Assembly: GCA_964453665.1 (NCBI GenBank)
Contig: CAYVQT010000024.1
Coordinates: forward strand, 1-43,706
DNA length: 43,706 bases
Reading direction: 5' to 3'
Source of the DNA: DAOUTY01 sp964453665
GTDB lineage: Bacteria; Chloroflexota; Dehalococcoidia; SZUA-161
The notes beneath the pieces are model-generated. The model ran no database searches, was not told where the DNA came from, and saw only the letters and a program-made list of their open reading frames with translations. This document shows, in pieces, positions 1-7,829 of this stretch (position 1 is its first letter; the number at the start of each line of letters is the position of its first letter). The position numbers were made by a program, and so were the translations under genes.

Positions 1-54
1 GACAGGGTGGCCGGTTTGCTCCGTGAAGGCGGCCGATTTGGTCCGAAATACGCA
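1..54. mobile_element. Probable terminal end of an IS21-like insertion sequence
   Basis: Two adjacent ~22-base near-repeats are visible: positions 6-27 (core GGTGGCCGGTTTGCTCCGTG) and 28-49 (core GGCGGCCGATTTGGTCCG). The repetition stops at a CA dinucleotide at 53-54. Multiple short terminal repeats and TG...CA ends are typical of the IS21 family. The flavodoxin-like gene reading leftwards from 554 loses plausible family sequence exactly here, as expected if the element inserted into it. No transposase is inside the window, so the family assignment is inference from the end alone. Confidence 0.4.
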
Positions 55-554
55 GTGGGAGCACTATTCTCAATCGCTTCGAAGAAGTGCTTGGCAAAAA
101 GAAGCAGTTTCGCCCTTCCCTCTTCTTTCAATAAATCATACATGTAAGGAGAGAATGAGCCTACATATCTCATATCCAGGTCGTCGCAAACAGCATTTAT
201 ATAGTTGTGAGCCGTATGGTCGTAGAAGTGAATCGATGTGCTCAGAGAGGCTGTGTATTTGTCTTTGAAAGCGTCTTGCGCTCCCCTTTCTGAAACAAGC
301 TCAATGAATCTTTTATATTGAGAAGGGACGACAAGATAGTAAAGAGGGAAAGCCCACAAAACTCCGTCTGACAACATTACCTCATCGATAATCCCCTGAA
401 AAGCCTTCTCATCTCGCTCAATCTTCCTGATCTCCTGAGAGATGTTGAAAACTTTTAGTTCATTCTGGGGGTACTTCTTCTGGATATAGTGAACATACTG
501 CATGGTGACGCTTATGTTTCCCTTAGGGCTTCCGTTCAAAACAGCTATCTTCAT
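1..554 (-). CDS. Flavodoxin-fold NAD(P)H-dependent FMN reductase-like protein, C-terminus lost at a mobile element end
   Basis: Reading leftwards from ATG at 552-554, an open frame runs to the window edge without a stop (about 184 codons). The N-terminus MKIAVLNGSPKGNISVTMQY matches the FMN-phosphate loop of the flavodoxin-like/NADPH-dependent FMN reductase fold (GSPKGN-type). The segment around residues 60-80 (SDGVLWAFPLYYLVVPSQYK) fits the second flavin loop (xPxYY). A GAGG ribosome-binding sequence lies about 8 bases upstream of the ATG. Past about position 55 the reading enters the tandem repeats of the presumed IS end, so the last ~18 residues (starting near TAYFGPNRPPS) are probably not native. 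The family usually transfers electrons from NAD(P)H to flavin or to a partner domain; no partner is visible. The gene is probably non-functional if the insertion is real. Confidence 0.6.
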   Translation of the reverse strand, partial: MKIAVLNGSPKGNISVTMQYVHYIQKKYPQNELKVFNISQEIRKIERDEKAFQGIIDEVMLSDGVLWAFPLYYLVVPSQYKRFIELVSERGAQDAFKDKYTASLSTSIHFYDHTAHNYINAVCDDLDMRYVGSFSPYMYDLLKEEGRAKLLLFAKHFFEAIENSAPTAYFGPNRPPSRSKPATL

Positions 555-1284
555 CACAACAACCTCATATCAGAACTGATGTCTTTAGCGTTTTTCGTAT
601 CGATGCGAAGGCATTCTACCGTCCGATGCTATAAGAGTCAACTAAGGAATGGTTCGAGAGCCAGGGGCAAGCTCCAGTCGAAGGTCACTTTTAAAACAGG
701 AGGCCTGAATGAGTATTAAAAAGGTCCCCGCTCGCAAGGGACGCGAAAGGAGAGTCAAAACCGTCCCGAGCAACGGGGACCATAGTCCCTGAGTCTATGT
801 AAACCTATCTTTTAGCTTCAATCACCTTCTTTATCCGCCCTCGAAATCCCATGCAATTTCTTAACATAGCCCTGATGAACCCAATAAATTCATTACTTGC
901 CCGGTTACCGGCACGCCGCTTTTCCAGCTTTACCCTTACCTTAATTATTATTACTCTCTGGCCCATCCTATTAACGATTATCGCTATTCAATTACCATTA
1001 GATGTAAGCCACGACTATCCTAATCATAGCTAGTCATTCCTTCTATTACATTATCATAACTTCGCTTAATGATTCAATAGTCATTTTAGGTATTATTGGA
1101 GGTAGAATAGTGCTACAAACGCTAAGAATTGGTTGGACACTGCCTGCTGATTGAAAAACCAGTGCAGGGAACTCAAACAACATCAAATGTGCTGTGAATT
1201 CGGTGGCCGCTCATACAGCCCGGATGGGGCGATAGCGCAGCAGTGCCAGGAGGGAAGTGGGGGCGATTTCTTCTGCTATGACAT
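555..1284. other. Intergenic/decayed stretch without a convincing gene
   Basis: About 730 bases between the flavodoxin-like gene and a dehydrogenase remnant. The only clear structure is the hairpin at 723-781. Short hydrophobic open frames, such as the one at 851-1033 on the plus strand, have no recognisable family, no good ribosome-binding site and irregular composition. I read this stretch as eroded sequence next to a mobile element. Confidence 0.4.
723..781. repeat. Imperfect hairpin with AAGGTCC-type arms
   Basis: GGTCCCCG (723-730) pairs with CGGGGACC (774-781). A second nested stem, GGGACG (738-743) with CGTCCC (762-767), continues the helix after internal loops. The outer arm resembles the GGTCC hairpins at 14194-14223 and 17134-17163. 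It may be a degenerate terminator or a small palindromic repeat. No run of T follows, so terminator function is doubtful. Confidence 0.45.
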
Positions 1285-1500
1285 CTAGAACACAGTTTTG
1301 ATCACATCAGGAGCAGGTCGGAGGGCATCCGCGAAGTCCGCCAGGGGCAGACGCCGGGTAACGAGTCGTGACAACCATCCTGGCCATTTTTGCTTAACTT
1401 CAGCAAGCAGTGCAATGGCGCGTTCGAAATGTCCACGGTTAGAGATGACACTGCCGAAGACCAGTCTATTCCCCTGCACCATCTCCATGTTGTGGAGCAA
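1285..1500 (-). pseudogene. C-terminal remnant of a zinc-type alcohol/glucose dehydrogenase (MDR superfamily)
   Basis: The 71-residue frame (from about NMEMVQGNRLVFGSVISNRG to RPAPDVIKTVF, then a stop) resembles the extreme C-terminus of glucose 1-dehydrogenase-like medium-chain dehydrogenases. It has the xxGSVxxNRxHxExA segment, an arginine-rich LVTRRLPLxxFADAL helix and the final IKxVx strand. The N-terminal catalytic and Rossmann domains, about 270 residues, are missing: upstream of 1500 (minus-strand sense) the similarity stops abruptly. I therefore call it a 5'-truncated remnant, in keeping with the decayed neighbourhood. The substrate cannot be told. Confidence 0.55.
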
Positions 1501-1581
1501 ACTTAGCTGAACGCTCAGCGTTCCAGCGTTTTAGAAGGGTTAAAAATTCCAGAAGCGGTAGTGTAATGAAAAGCCAGGGCG

Positions 1582-2112
1582 CTACACGCTGGAATTTTCT
1601 GACCAGCGTATGTGCCCATCCACCTCAAATCCAAGCTTTAAATGCAAACCCAGACTGGCACGGTTGTCTACAGCACACCCGCTTTCATGAATATAACCAT
1701 TATCCGTCAACCAGTCACTGACCCAGCCGAGCAGCCTGGTCGCATAGCCACGGTGACGGAAGGATTCCAGGGTCTCGATATAGACATCCGCATATCTTTT
1801 GCAAAAAAAGCTCACAATTGCAATACTGACCGGGACATTATTATCAATAAGGTAGAATGTATCACCATTACCTTCTACCTTCAGATGCTTCAGGTCAACA
1901 TCGCAGGGACAAACCTTCCTGAAGATATAACCACAAACAAATCCCTCTTTACCGGCGTAATCCGGATCTCTATCGTCCCAGAATATACCTCTGTGACTTT
2001 CCTCGTGTTCCTTGAATCCCCCGGCGATTATCATATATGCCGGCCTGAAACTCTTTCTTTGCAAAATACCAGTCTCCCTGCCGTCTATTTGAAAAGTATC
2101 TCGCTTTACCAT
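1582..2112 (-). CDS. GNAT-family N-acetyltransferase
   Basis: 176 residues from ATG at 2110-2112; a TTG at 2127 would add five residues, and the ribosome-binding site is weak for both. The C-terminal half carries the GNAT core: a strand VYIETLESF, then the acetyl-CoA pyrophosphate loop RHRGYATRLL (R-x-x-G-x-A type), and a late strand-helix CAVDNRASLGLHLKLGFEVDG in which NxxSLxLxxKLGF matches GNAT motif B. The N-terminal ~80 residues contain two nearby cysteines (KVCPC) and are not recognised. The family transfers acetyl groups from acetyl-CoA to amines; the acceptor cannot be predicted. It stands alone between decayed sequences and may be a recent arrival. It appears intact. Confidence 0.7.
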   Translation of the reverse strand: MVKRDTFQIDGRETGILQRKSFRPAYMIIAGGFKEHEESHRGIFWDDRDPDYAGKEGFVCGYIFRKVCPCDVDLKHLKVEGNGDTFYLIDNNVPVSIAIVSFFCKRYADVYIETLESFRHRGYATRLLGWVSDWLTDNGYIHESGCAVDNRASLGLHLKLGFEVDGHIRWSENSSV

Positions 2113-2157
2113 TTCCCTAATCGCCAAATATTAACTTACTTCCAAAAATAATAACGA

Positions 2158-2346
2158 TTACTCGCCTAATACTGTTACATCTTTTACGAGCATGGTCAGC
2201 GGTTTCTTAAATCCACAGACAAAAGCGGGCCCTCTCTCTAACTCATTTGCCAGTATCATTCCCGGAACGCCAGACGGCCCGTAAACCACAATGCCCGACT
2301 CTTGAAACCGACCTCCATGCAAGTGTATATTACCTATATTCGTATT
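2158..2346 (-). pseudogene. Unrecognised C-terminal protein remnant
   Basis: On the minus strand a frame bounded by stops (TAA at 2347-2349 upstream, TAA at 2158-2160 downstream) reads protein-like sequence, including GIVVYGPSGVPGMILANELE and then GPAFVCGFKKPLTMLVKDV. It has no start codon in a sensible place and no recognised family. The composition (regular G, P, V and A spacing) suggests a real but truncated coding remnant. Its stop lies about 45 bases upstream of the GNAT start. It could still be chance. Confidence 0.25.
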
Positions 2347-2436
2347 TTACAGGGACCAGTGACAACGATTCGCCTGCTCAGATCTCTGTCCCAAAATACG
2401 ACATGCAACTAATTGAAGCAAGGATGAAGAACTAAC

Positions 2437-3666
2437 TTGGTTGAGCCAGAATTCGCAGTTCCGCACATAATCATGGTTTTGGGCGGGGTAATACTCCTCA
2501 CAATCCTCGTCGGGTCAGGGCTGAAGCGCGTAGGAGTGCCATCCCTGATAGGATTCATGATACTGGGCTTACTTCTCCGGGTAACAGATTCTCACTGGGC
2601 ATTTCTTTCAGAAGAGGCAATCCGTATCTTCGACTTCCTGGCAACCGTTGGCATAATCTTTCTGTTATTCCGGGTTGGCCTGGAAAGCAACCTCCCCGGA
2701 CTGAAGCGCCAGCTCAAACCTGCGAGCATCATTTGGGCAGGTAATATCCTCTTCAGCGGCATTCTCGGTTACGTAATGTCGTATTTTGCACTCGGGCTGG
2801 AGTTGATTCCCAGCCTGTTCGTTGCGATTGCATTAACGGCCACCAGTGTTGCCATATCCGTGGCAGTCTGGCAAGAGGCGAAAGCCACCAATTCACCCAC
2901 CGGCGAGTTGCTGGTCGACGTTGCCGAGATGGACGACATCTCCGGCATGGTCTTTATGGCGTTACTTTTTGCCATTGCCCCGATGTTAAGAGAGGGTCTT
3001 GACTCCACTGTAGTAGGTGTACTATTTGAGACATTGGGATGGCTCTCGTTCAAGCTGATGGGCTTCGGGGTCTTTTGCGTTATTTTCTCCCGTTACCTTG
3101 AGCACCCCATCACCCACTTTTTCAGGAGGATCGGGGAAACGCCCGCCAAACTTCTCATGATTGCAGGATTCGGGTTGATTATAGCTGCCCTGGCCGAGTT
3201 GCTTGGTTTTTCGGTTGCGATCGGAGCATTCTTCGCCGGGTTAATTTTCAGCCGTGACCCGGAGACAGTCAAGCTGGACACACCCCTTGGAATTCTCTAC
3301 GACTTCTTCACACCTTTCTTCTTTATTGGCATTGGCCTGAATATCGATCCCGGGACGCTGATAACGGGGATTGGAATTGGAGGTGCGCTGCTGGCCGTCG
3401 CAATTATCGGCAAGCTGGTCGGAACAGGAGGACCAGCCAGGCTGACAACAGGACGAACCGGATCGCTGCTACTCAGCATCAGCATGGTCCCAAGGGCTGA
3501 AATAGCACTGGTAATAATGCAGAGAGGCCTAAACCTGGGCGAATGGGCTGTCCCCGGTCAAGTCTTCTCAGGGATGGTAGTGGTCGTCGCAGTGACCGCC
3601 CTTATTTCACCGATCATCCTTCGTGTGCTGCTGAAACGCTGGCCGCAGTCTGCGGGAGAAACCTGA
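2437..3666 (+). CDS. CPA2-family cation/proton antiporter (KefB/NapA-like membrane domain)
   Basis: 409 residues from TTG at 2437, with AGGA at 2421-2424 upstream; an ATG at 2473 is an alternative start. About 12 hydrophobic segments span the protein. The VDVAEMDDISGM segment near residues 160-170 holds the paired aspartates typical of CPA2 exchangers, which bind the cation and protons. Other family marks are ALTATSVAISVAVW before it, GFSVAIGAFFAGLIFSR in the C-terminal half, and SISMVPRAEIALVIMQRG, the conserved PRxE/GE helix. It would exchange Na+ or K+ for H+ across the cytoplasmic membrane. No RCK/TrkA-N or USP domain follows, so it is a membrane domain only, shorter than KefB (~600). It converges on arsM with a 23-base gap. 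Confidence 0.85.
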   Translation: MVEPEFAVPHIIMVLGGVILLTILVGSGLKRVGVPSLIGFMILGLLLRVTDSHWAFLSEEAIRIFDFLATVGIIFLLFRVGLESNLPGLKRQLKPASIIWAGNILFSGILGYVMSYFALGLELIPSLFVAIALTATSVAISVAVWQEAKATNSPTGELLVDVAEMDDISGMVFMALLFAIAPMLREGLDSTVVGVLFETLGWLSFKLMGFGVFCVIFSRYLEHPITHFFRRIGETPAKLLMIAGFGLIIAALAELLGFSVAIGAFFAGLIFSRDPETVKLDTPLGILYDFFTPFFFIGIGLNIDPGTLITGIGIGGALLAVAIIGKLVGTGGPARLTTGRTGSLLLSISMVPRAEIALVIMQRGLNLGEWAVPGQVFSGMVVVVAVTALISPIILRVLLKRWPQSAGET

Positions 3667-3689
3667 CCCTGAGCAGTAATTGTTCTTTG

Positions 3690-4532
3690 TCAGGCCGAGC
3701 CATCAGGCTTAACTGCATGAACTTTCATGCTCAGGACGGAACTGGCAACGCCCTTCGCTTCTTCTGGAGTTATCCCCTGCTTTTCTATGACCGCCCCTCC
3801 AGTAGGATCATTCGCCATAAACTCGACAGGGAAAAACGTCTCATCAACTATCCTGATGTCCTGAAATCCCGCTTCCCTTATGCACCCTATGTACTGCTCC
3901 TTCATCATCGCCCCTGAAAGACAGCCAATATAGGCCTCAACCGAGCTCTTTATCGAAGCCGGGAGCTCCTTCAACAGCACGATATCGGAGACCATCAGTC
4001 TGCCCCCCGGTCTCAGCACCCTGAAAGTTTCCCCAAAGACCCTCCTCTTGTCGGGCGAAAGATTGATGACGCAGTTCGAGATGACCACGTCAACAGAATT
4101 ATCAGCCGCGGGTAGATTCTCAATCTCCCCGAGCCGGAACTCCACATTTCCATAGTCACCTTTCCCGGCATTCTCTCGCGCTTTTTCGACCATCTCCGGC
4201 GTCATATCAACACCGATAACCCTGCCATCCGCACCAACTTCATTGGCGGCGAGAAAACAATCGAATCCCGCACCTGAACCGAGATCAAGAACCGTATCCC
4301 CTTTTTTCAATGAGGCCAGTGCAACGGGGTTGCCACAGCCAAGTCCCAGATTAGCGCCTTCGGGGACCGCTTTCAGTTCCTCCTCGGTATATCCTACATT
4401 CCTGCTGATATTGCGTGCCAGATCAGTGCTTCCACAGCATGAAGTTGTGCGAGCACAGCAGGTTTTACTGTCCTGCCTGGCAATTCTGGCATAGCCCTCC
4501 CGCACATTTTTCCTAATTTCCTCTTCCTTCAC
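3690..4532 (-). CDS. arsM: Arsenite methyltransferase ArsM
   Basis: 280 residues. It transfers methyl groups from SAM to arsenite, giving methylated arsenicals. SAM motif I VLDLGSGAGFD is at about residues 81-91, followed by VIGVDMTPEM. The three cysteines expected to bind As(III) are visible: C66 (GLGCGNP), C154 (ISNCVINL) and C204 (YIGCLSGA), with the spacing known for ArsM. An N-terminal cysteine cluster (CC at 25-26 and 32-33) is also typical. The start is GTG at 4530-4532. It is chosen because GGAGGTGAT, a near-perfect anti-16S match, lies just upstream on the minus strand (4539-4547). No arsR or other ars gene is adjacent. A short palindrome 25-44 bases upstream could be an operator. 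Confidence 0.9.
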   Translation of the reverse strand: MKEEEIRKNVREGYARIARQDSKTCCARTTSCCGSTDLARNISRNVGYTEEELKAVPEGANLGLGCGNPVALASLKKGDTVLDLGSGAGFDCFLAANEVGADGRVIGVDMTPEMVEKARENAGKGDYGNVEFRLGEIENLPAADNSVDVVISNCVINLSPDKRRVFGETFRVLRPGGRLMVSDIVLLKELPASIKSSVEAYIGCLSGAMMKEQYIGCIREAGFQDIRIVDETFFPVEFMANDPTGGAVIEKQGITPEEAKGVASSVLSMKVHAVKPDGSA

Positions 4533-4556
4533 TTTCCATCACCTCCAGAGTAAAGC

Positions 4557-4576
4557 GGTATCATTACCAAGATACC
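4557..4576. promoter_or_regulatory. Possible operator upstream of arsM
   Basis: Perfect 6-base inverted repeat GGTATC-N8-GATACC in the arsM 5' region. Its position between the ribosome-binding site and the likely promoter fits repressor binding. The binding protein is unknown and no regulator gene is adjacent, so this is a weak call. Confidence 0.25.
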
Positions 4577-4803
4577 ACAAGGACAAGTCCTCCTAATATC
4601 TATTATACCTTACTGGAGAAAACACTCCATCAGGTCAGGCAATATGATTACGATCCCTCCAGATTAGCCATCTGTCGTTATTCGGAATAAAATTGTTCCA
4701 GGAGTTTGGCAAACGCAGTGATAAATAGTAGAATTACACGGAAGCAAACCGGTGCCACCAAGCAACGTACTCACTTTCTAACCGCTCGAACCAGGGAAGA
4801 CTA

Positions 4804-5418
4804 ATGATTGCCGTAATCGACTATGGGGCAGGGAACCTGCGCAGTGTCACTAACGCGCTGGTTAAGCTCGGCTACCAGCCCAGGGTGACGGGGGAATCAA
4901 GCGACGTGCTGAGCGCCAGCGCGGTTATATTCCCCGGCGTCGGCGCTGCGCCGGATACAGTGCGCAACCTGAAGAAATCCGGACTGGACGAAGCCGTCCG
5001 GCAGGTAATAGACGAGGGTCGCCCTCTGTTTGCAATCTGCGTGGGTATGCAAGTCTTGCTGTCGCTTACCGAAGAAGACGGGCCCTGCGAGTGTTTGGGC
5101 ATCATTCCCGGAGCAGTGAAAAGGTTGCCTTCAGGGCTCAAGGTGCCTCACATGGGCTGGAATCAGATAAAGCAGGTGACGGCGCACGCTATCTTCAACG
5201 GCATCCCGGATGAATCGAATTTCTATTTCGTCCACAGCTATTACGTTGAACCTGACGATACCGGTGTCATAGCCGGGGCTACTGAATACGGCGTCACGTT
5301 CTGCAGCGTACTTATCAAGGACAACCTTATAGCAACGCAGTTCCACCCCGAGAAAAGCGGTGAGCCCGGCCTCAGGATGTATCGTAATTTTCTGAAACTG
5401 GCCGGCATAGAGGGATAG
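4804..5418 (+). CDS. hisH: Imidazole glycerol phosphate synthase, glutaminase subunit HisH
   Basis: 204 residues, the usual length. HisH hydrolyses glutamine and channels ammonia to HisF for imidazole glycerol phosphate formation in histidine biosynthesis. The class I amidotransferase triad is complete: nucleophile C79 (FAICVGMQVL), H181 and E183 (ATQFHPEKSG). The oxyanion-strand motif PGVGAAP is at about residues 44-50, and the N-terminus IAVIDYGAGNLRSV is diagnostic. The stop TAG at 5416-5418 is followed directly by the hisF ATG, so the two subunits are translationally coupled. No other his gene is in the window, so the pathway must be scattered or continue elsewhere. Confidence 0.95.
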   Translation: MIAVIDYGAGNLRSVTNALVKLGYQPRVTGESSDVLSASAVIFPGVGAAPDTVRNLKKSGLDEAVRQVIDEGRPLFAICVGMQVLLSLTEEDGPCECLGIIPGAVKRLPSGLKVPHMGWNQIKQVTAHAIFNGIPDESNFYFVHSYYVEPDDTGVIAGATEYGVTFCSVLIKDNLIATQFHPEKSGEPGLRMYRNFLKLAGIEG

Positions 5419-6186
5419 ATGTTAACCAAGCGGATTATTCCCTGTCTCGACGTGACCGGAGGCCGTGTGGTTAAGGGCACCAGCTTCACTGAACTCCGCG
5501 ACGCCGGCGATCCCGTTGAGCAGGCTGCCTTCTATTACCAGCAGGGGGCCGACGAACTGGTCTTTCTCGATATCGGCGCAACTCCGGAAGGCCGCGATAC
5601 CATGGCAGATATAGTAGAGCGCGTATCGGAACAGGTCTTTATACCACTTACCGTCGGCGGTGGTCTGCGCAGTATAGAAGACGTGCGAAGGATGCTGGAG
5701 GCCGGGGCCGATAAGACATCCATTAATACCGCCGCAGTAAACGATCACAGGATCATCACGGAAGGGGCAAAAAAGTTCGGCTCGCAGTGCATAGTTATCG
5801 CTATCGACGCAAGGCGCGTCGAAGATTTTTCGGGCCCGAAGTGGGTGGTCTGTACCCACGGGGGGCGGAAACCGACGGAGATGGATGCCGTCGAATGGGC
5901 AAAACAGGCTGTTGACTTCGGTGCCGGGGAGATACTTCTAACCAGCTGGGATGAAGATGGACAACAAACGGGCTACGATCTCGAACTGACCCGCATTGTC
6001 AGCGAAGCTGTAACGGTGCCAGTCATCGCCAGCGGTGGCGCCGGCAATCTGGAGCATCTCTACGAAGCGCTTGTCACCGGTAAGGCTGACGCCGTTCTTG
6101 CAGCCAGTATCTTCCACTACCGAACCTTCAGTATTCGCGAGGCGAAAGAGTACCTGGCAGAAAGAGGGCTTCCCATTAGACCATGA
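5419..6186 (+). CDS. hisF: Imidazole glycerol phosphate synthase, cyclase subunit HisF
   Basis: 255 residues, a (beta/alpha)8 barrel. It uses ammonia from HisH to convert PRFAR into imidazole glycerol phosphate and AICAR. The two catalytic aspartates are present: D11 in RIIPCLDVTGGRVVKG and D130 in IVIAID. Phosphate-binding motifs TVGGGLRS (about 78-85) and ASGGAGNLEHL are intact, and so is the ILLTSWDEDGQQTGYD loop. The substrate loop reads LDVTGGRVVKG where many homologues have LDVxxGRVVKG, a mild variation. It immediately follows hisH, with no bases between stop and start. Confidence 0.95.
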   Translation: MLTKRIIPCLDVTGGRVVKGTSFTELRDAGDPVEQAAFYYQQGADELVFLDIGATPEGRDTMADIVERVSEQVFIPLTVGGGLRSIEDVRRMLEAGADKTSINTAAVNDHRIITEGAKKFGSQCIVIAIDARRVEDFSGPKWVVCTHGGRKPTEMDAVEWAKQAVDFGAGEILLTSWDEDGQQTGYDLELTRIVSEAVTVPVIASGGAGNLEHLYEALVTGKADAVLAASIFHYRTFSIREAKEYLAERGLPIRP

Positions 6187-6205
6187 GAGGTCTTTTCGGA
6201 GTTAG

Positions 6206-6230
6206 AAGGCTTAGTGATCGAGCCTTTTCA
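6206..6230 (+). terminator. Weak rho-independent terminator after hisF
   Basis: AAGGCT (6206-6211) pairs with AGCCTT (6221-6226) over a 9-base loop, and the right arm runs into TTTT. It lies about 20 bases past the hisF stop. The 6-base stem is short, so the call is tentative. Confidence 0.35.
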
Positions 6231-6600
6231 GCCTGAAATCGCGGCAGTATAACGCGGGCCCAGTCCGGCCAACGTCGACCACGTCCTCGACGATCGCAGC
6301 ACGGCAGGAATATTGAGCAGCACGATACCATGCTCCGATAATCGAACACCAGATTAAGAGATACTTGCCCATCTTATTGTGCGAACGTCTTGTGAGGTAA
6401 AACCTCTCTCAACTGCCGCGTAAAATCAGTAATTATCAGCGCGCCCGAAGCTGCGATGCGCCCCCGGAAGGGTTGACATCCATGTAGAAGTATACTAGCA
6501 TGGGCGAGACTAAAAAAGAAGGGGGGTTTAGTATAACAAAGGAAACAGAAGTTAATTGAAGTGGAGTTCGATAAAGTTAATCAAGGGGGGTATTGATATC
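6231..6600. other. Intergenic region with a probable promoter for the betaine-type transporter
   Basis: About 370 bases without a gene. A candidate sigma-70-like promoter is TTGACA at 6473-6478, a 17-base gap, then TAGCAT at 6496-6501. The sequence from about 6510 is purine-rich and ends in the ribosome-binding site AAGGGGGG just before the ATG at 6601. Nothing else recognisable was seen. Confidence 0.35.
6473..6501 (+). promoter_or_regulatory. Candidate promoter for the betaine-binding protein gene
   Basis: A perfect -35 hexamer TTGACA (6473-6478), 17 bases, then TAGCAT (6496-6501), which matches four of six -10 consensus bases. A better -10 match (TATACT at 6491) is only 12 bases away and so badly spaced. 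The leader would be about 90 bases. Confidence 0.35.
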
Positions 6601-7653
6601 ATGAAATACAGATGGTTGTTCCTGTTGCTTGCAGTTGTGCTGGCCGTATCGGTAGTAGCGGTTGGATGCGGGGAGGAGGAAGAGGCGACTCCAGGCGCAA
6701 CTGAAACGCCGGAACCTACAGTTGCGCCAACTCTCACGCTATCCTATCTTAACTGGGGAAGCTCACAATTCCAATCTGAAGTCGCCCAGATAATGATTGA
6801 AGAAGGTTATGGCTATCCAGTCGAGTTTTCTCCGGCAGCAACTATTCCAACGCTAGAGGCCATGCGCGCCGGTGACATCGATGTAATACTCGAAATCTGG
6901 TATGAAAACCAGCAACAAGCATGGGATGACGCCGTAGCCTCTGGCCTGGTCGTTAATCTGGGTACATTGAATGACGATAACTGGCAGAGCTGCTTTGTCG
7001 TTCCCACCTATGTCATTGAGGGCGACGCTGAGCTAGGCATAGATCCTATGGCTCCCAATTTAAGCAGTGTTTCCGACCTCAGTCAGGCAGAGTATATATC
7101 CCTGTTCGCTGACCCAGAGGATCCGGGCAAGGGCTCGATAGTAACCTGCGTAGCCGGCTGGGAGTGTGAGAACATAAACGCACAAAAGCTGGTAGCATAC
7201 GGCCTAGATGATGATTATAATATCTTAGTCCCCGGTAGCCAAGACGCCCTATTTGCTTCGCTAGAAGGTGCATACGAAAAGGGCGATCCCTGGCTTGGCT
7301 ATATGTGGGGTCCGACTGTTATTTCAGGCGCGCTCGATTTGACGCTGCTTGAGGAACCTCCATATGACGAGGTAGTATGGGCGGATAATAAGGGTTGTGC
7401 CTATCCATCGGTCCAGCTACTCGTTGGTGCCAGTGTGGATTTTGAAAACACGGCACCAGATGTGGCAGAAATGTTAGAGAAATGGGTTATGAACACAGAA
7501 ACCCTTGGCGAAGCTCTGGCATACATGGACGCAACAGGTGGTGAGCCTTACGATGCGGCAGTATGGTTCCTGAAAAACAGAGAAAGCACCTGGACCGAAT
7601 TCGTTCCGTCGGATGTCGCGGACAAAATAAAGGATGCAGTGGCCGAACTATAG
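6601..7653 (+). CDS. Glycine betaine/proline-type ABC transporter substrate-binding lipoprotein (OpuAC/ProX family)
   Basis: 350 residues from ATG at 6601, chosen over an in-frame ATG at 6556 because AAGGGGGG lies just before it and the signal peptide then starts properly (MKYRWLFLLLAVVLAVSVVA). A lipobox VAVGC gives lipidation at about C22, followed by an acidic, Thr/Pro-rich linker. The mature domain begins LTLSYLNWGSSQFQSEVAQI, matching the OpuAC fold. Tryptophan/tyrosine-rich motifs (EIWYENQ, DPWLGYMWGPT) suggest an aromatic box for quaternary ammonium compounds. It would capture glycine betaine or a related osmolyte outside the membrane and deliver it to the downstream permease. The exact ligand is inferred. 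Confidence 0.85.
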   Translation: MKYRWLFLLLAVVLAVSVVAVGCGEEEEATPGATETPEPTVAPTLTLSYLNWGSSQFQSEVAQIMIEEGYGYPVEFSPAATIPTLEAMRAGDIDVILEIWYENQQQAWDDAVASGLVVNLGTLNDDNWQSCFVVPTYVIEGDAELGIDPMAPNLSSVSDLSQAEYISLFADPEDPGKGSIVTCVAGWECENINAQKLVAYGLDDDYNILVPGSQDALFASLEGAYEKGDPWLGYMWGPTVISGALDLTLLEEPPYDEVVWADNKGCAYPSVQLLVGASVDFENTAPDVAEMLEKWVMNTETLGEALAYMDATGGEPYDAAVWFLKNRESTWTEFVPSDVADKIKDAVAEL

Positions 7654-7696
7654 GGACATCCCCCTATACTTGCGTCCCATTCAAATAAAGGATATC

Positions 7697-7738
7697 GGGG
7701 CTTCCAAGCTGGACTATGAATACTCCAGGGGGAGCCCC
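7697..7738 (+). terminator. Stem-loop between binding-protein and permease genes
   Basis: GGGGCTTCC-x-CTGGA (7697-7713) pairs with TCCAGGGGGAGCCCC (7724-7738) around a loop CTATGAATAC. It sits about 45 bases after the binding-protein stop. Such structures often end most transcripts or stabilise the 3' end of the abundant binding-protein mRNA. No strong T-run follows, so partial termination or mRNA stabilisation is more likely than full termination. Confidence 0.5.
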
Positions 7739-7829
7739 TTATATCTTTCTCCCATCACCCCAAATAAATGATTTCTACTTAAATGAGCGCGGTGATTAAA
7801 AATCACTTTGATAAATACAGCCCGCATAA

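Noticed and set aside
489..719. 76-residue plus-strand open frame
   Set aside because: Its first part is the antisense of the flavodoxin-like gene and the rest has no protein-like pattern.
851..1033. 60-residue hydrophobic plus-strand open frame
   Set aside because: No ribosome-binding site, no family resemblance, and it lies in decayed sequence.
2247..2435. 62-residue plus-strand frame before the antiporter
   Set aside because: No recognisable domain; it overlaps a more protein-like minus-strand remnant.
6473..6496. TTGACA with TATACT as a promoter pair
   Set aside because: The spacer is only 12 bases; TAGCAT at 17 bases is preferred despite a poorer match.
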